Of a stretch of DNA of 6,372 nucleotides, positions 6,077 through 6,372 are shown piece by piece; position 1 is the first letter of the stretch, and each line of letters starts with the position of its first letter. The notes under the pieces are model-generated. The model was not told where the DNA came from. It was given only the letters and a program-made list of their open reading frames with translations, and ran no database searches. Position numbers and translations under genes: made by a program. The DNA comes from Spirochaetales bacterium (GTDB taxonomy: Bacteria; Spirochaetota; Spirochaetia; Sphaerochaetales; Sphaerochaetaceae). The DNA lies in the NCBI GenBank assembly GCA_028723145.1, contig JAQYFM010000101.1, positions 1-6,372 on the forward strand, read 5' to 3'.

Positions 6077-6082
6077 CGCTTA
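6070..6082 (+). other. Predicted IBS2/IBS1 exon target sites of the group II intron
   Basis: CGCTTA (6077-6082), directly before the intron, is fully complementary to TAAGCG at 6277-6282 in the intron. TATTTT (6070-6075) is fully complementary to AAAATA at 6250-6255. The order EBS2 before EBS1 in the intron, and IBS2 then IBS1 in the exon, is as known for group II introns. The IBS2 match is weaker evidence because it is all A and T. Confidence 0.6.
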
Positions 6083-6372
6083 GTGCGCCAGTTCGGTGTC
6101 TAATACATAGTTAGGTGAAACTCCTAACCTGACAAAGCTTAACCAGCAGTCAGTATCCAGCCTTGGAGCCGAAATCGTGAGATAAGGTTTAAGCGTAGGC
6201 AGGAGAGCACAAGAGCCGCAAGGGAAACCTGAAGTGATTGGGCCTCGTAAAAATATAATGTAAGTGTCGATGCTTTTAAGCGGGCAGCAGACAGTAAGAA
6301 ACAATCGATAAAGGTGATGATTGTTGAAAACTTACCGGGGTCGTAGAGCGTGGCGAGTGTGCAAGGTGTTTT
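6083..6372 (+). mobile_element. Group II intron, 5' part (domain I onwards), continuing past right edge
   Basis: Begins with GTGCGCC, fitting the GUGYG 5' consensus of these self-splicing retroelements. Readable domain I helices: GTTAGG-TGAAACT-CCTAAC (6110-6128); a hairpin with TGTC (6266-6269) and TGC (6271-6273) pairing to GCA and GACA, whose loop TTTTAAGCGG carries EBS1; and GTAAG (6294-6298) with CTTAC (6331-6335) enclosing AACAATC (6300-6306) with GATTGTT (6319-6325). The ACCGGGG after that helix and GGGAAACC near 6220 also look like conserved ribozyme text. The reverse transcriptase/maturase gene and 3' end would lie beyond the window, so whether the element is intact is unknown. Structural class is not assigned. 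A 74-codon minus-strand frame here is antisense to the ribozyme and is not a gene. Confidence 0.85.

Noticed and set aside
3681..6128. Integron cassette flanked by attC sites
   Set aside because: No paired RYYYAAC/GTTRRRY core was found in the 70-bp repeats; the GTTAGGT/CCTAACC pair at 6110-6129 belongs to a group II intron helix, and the genes inside are convergent rather than cassette-like.
6080..6304. 74-residue minus-strand frame at the right edge
   Set aside because: It lies antisense to the structured domain I of the group II intron and has no ribosome site or domain.

Overview
The window looks like the chromosome of an AT-rich, probably diderm bacterium. The best guess is a host-associated spirochaete of the Treponema type. 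The main clue is the sugar-binding protein, whose export signal ends in LFA-NGSSE with no usable lipobox cysteine. That fits a periplasmic protein and is a style I associate with Treponema and relatives. This is inference from one signal peptide plus low GC; a low-GC gut Firmicute cannot be excluded.

Left third (1-1556, minus strand): the 5' end of a carbohydrate ABC-transport operon. A promoter near 1529-1556 and a strong Shine-Dalgarno drive a family 1 sugar-binding protein (174-1493). An 11-bp intercistronic stem-loop follows, then a TTG-started membrane permease that runs off the left edge (1-104). Divergent from it, after an AT-rich gap, is a complete CobW/COG0523 G3E GTPase with a very histidine-rich linker (1893-3092), a likely zinc metallochaperone, closed by a 10-bp stem-loop.

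Middle and right (3135-6372) is accessory and mosaic. It holds a truncated DUF6431-like zinc-finger fragment (3322-3615) behind a 10-bp inverted repeat. Next come two copies of a 70-bp AT-rich repeat (3681-3750 and 6007-6076, 61/70 identical by hand alignment), each with a TGACTA-N5-TAGTCA core. Between the copies lies DNA of different composition: a 5'-truncated GNAT acetyltransferase converging on an intact AAA+ ATPase fused to a PD-(D/E)XK nuclease-like domain (4175-5599). The ATPase has a well-formed promoter with three TTTGGCGA-type sites about three helical turns apart, one inside the -10/-35 spacer. This suggests repression or autoregulation.

Six bases after the right-hand repeat a group II intron begins (6083) and runs off the window. 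Its 5' consensus, domain I helices and loop-borne EBS1 matching the adjacent 5' exon are all readable. The whole right half reads as a site of repeated insertion and deletion, with the ATPase-nuclease gene as the one intact, regulated cargo gene.
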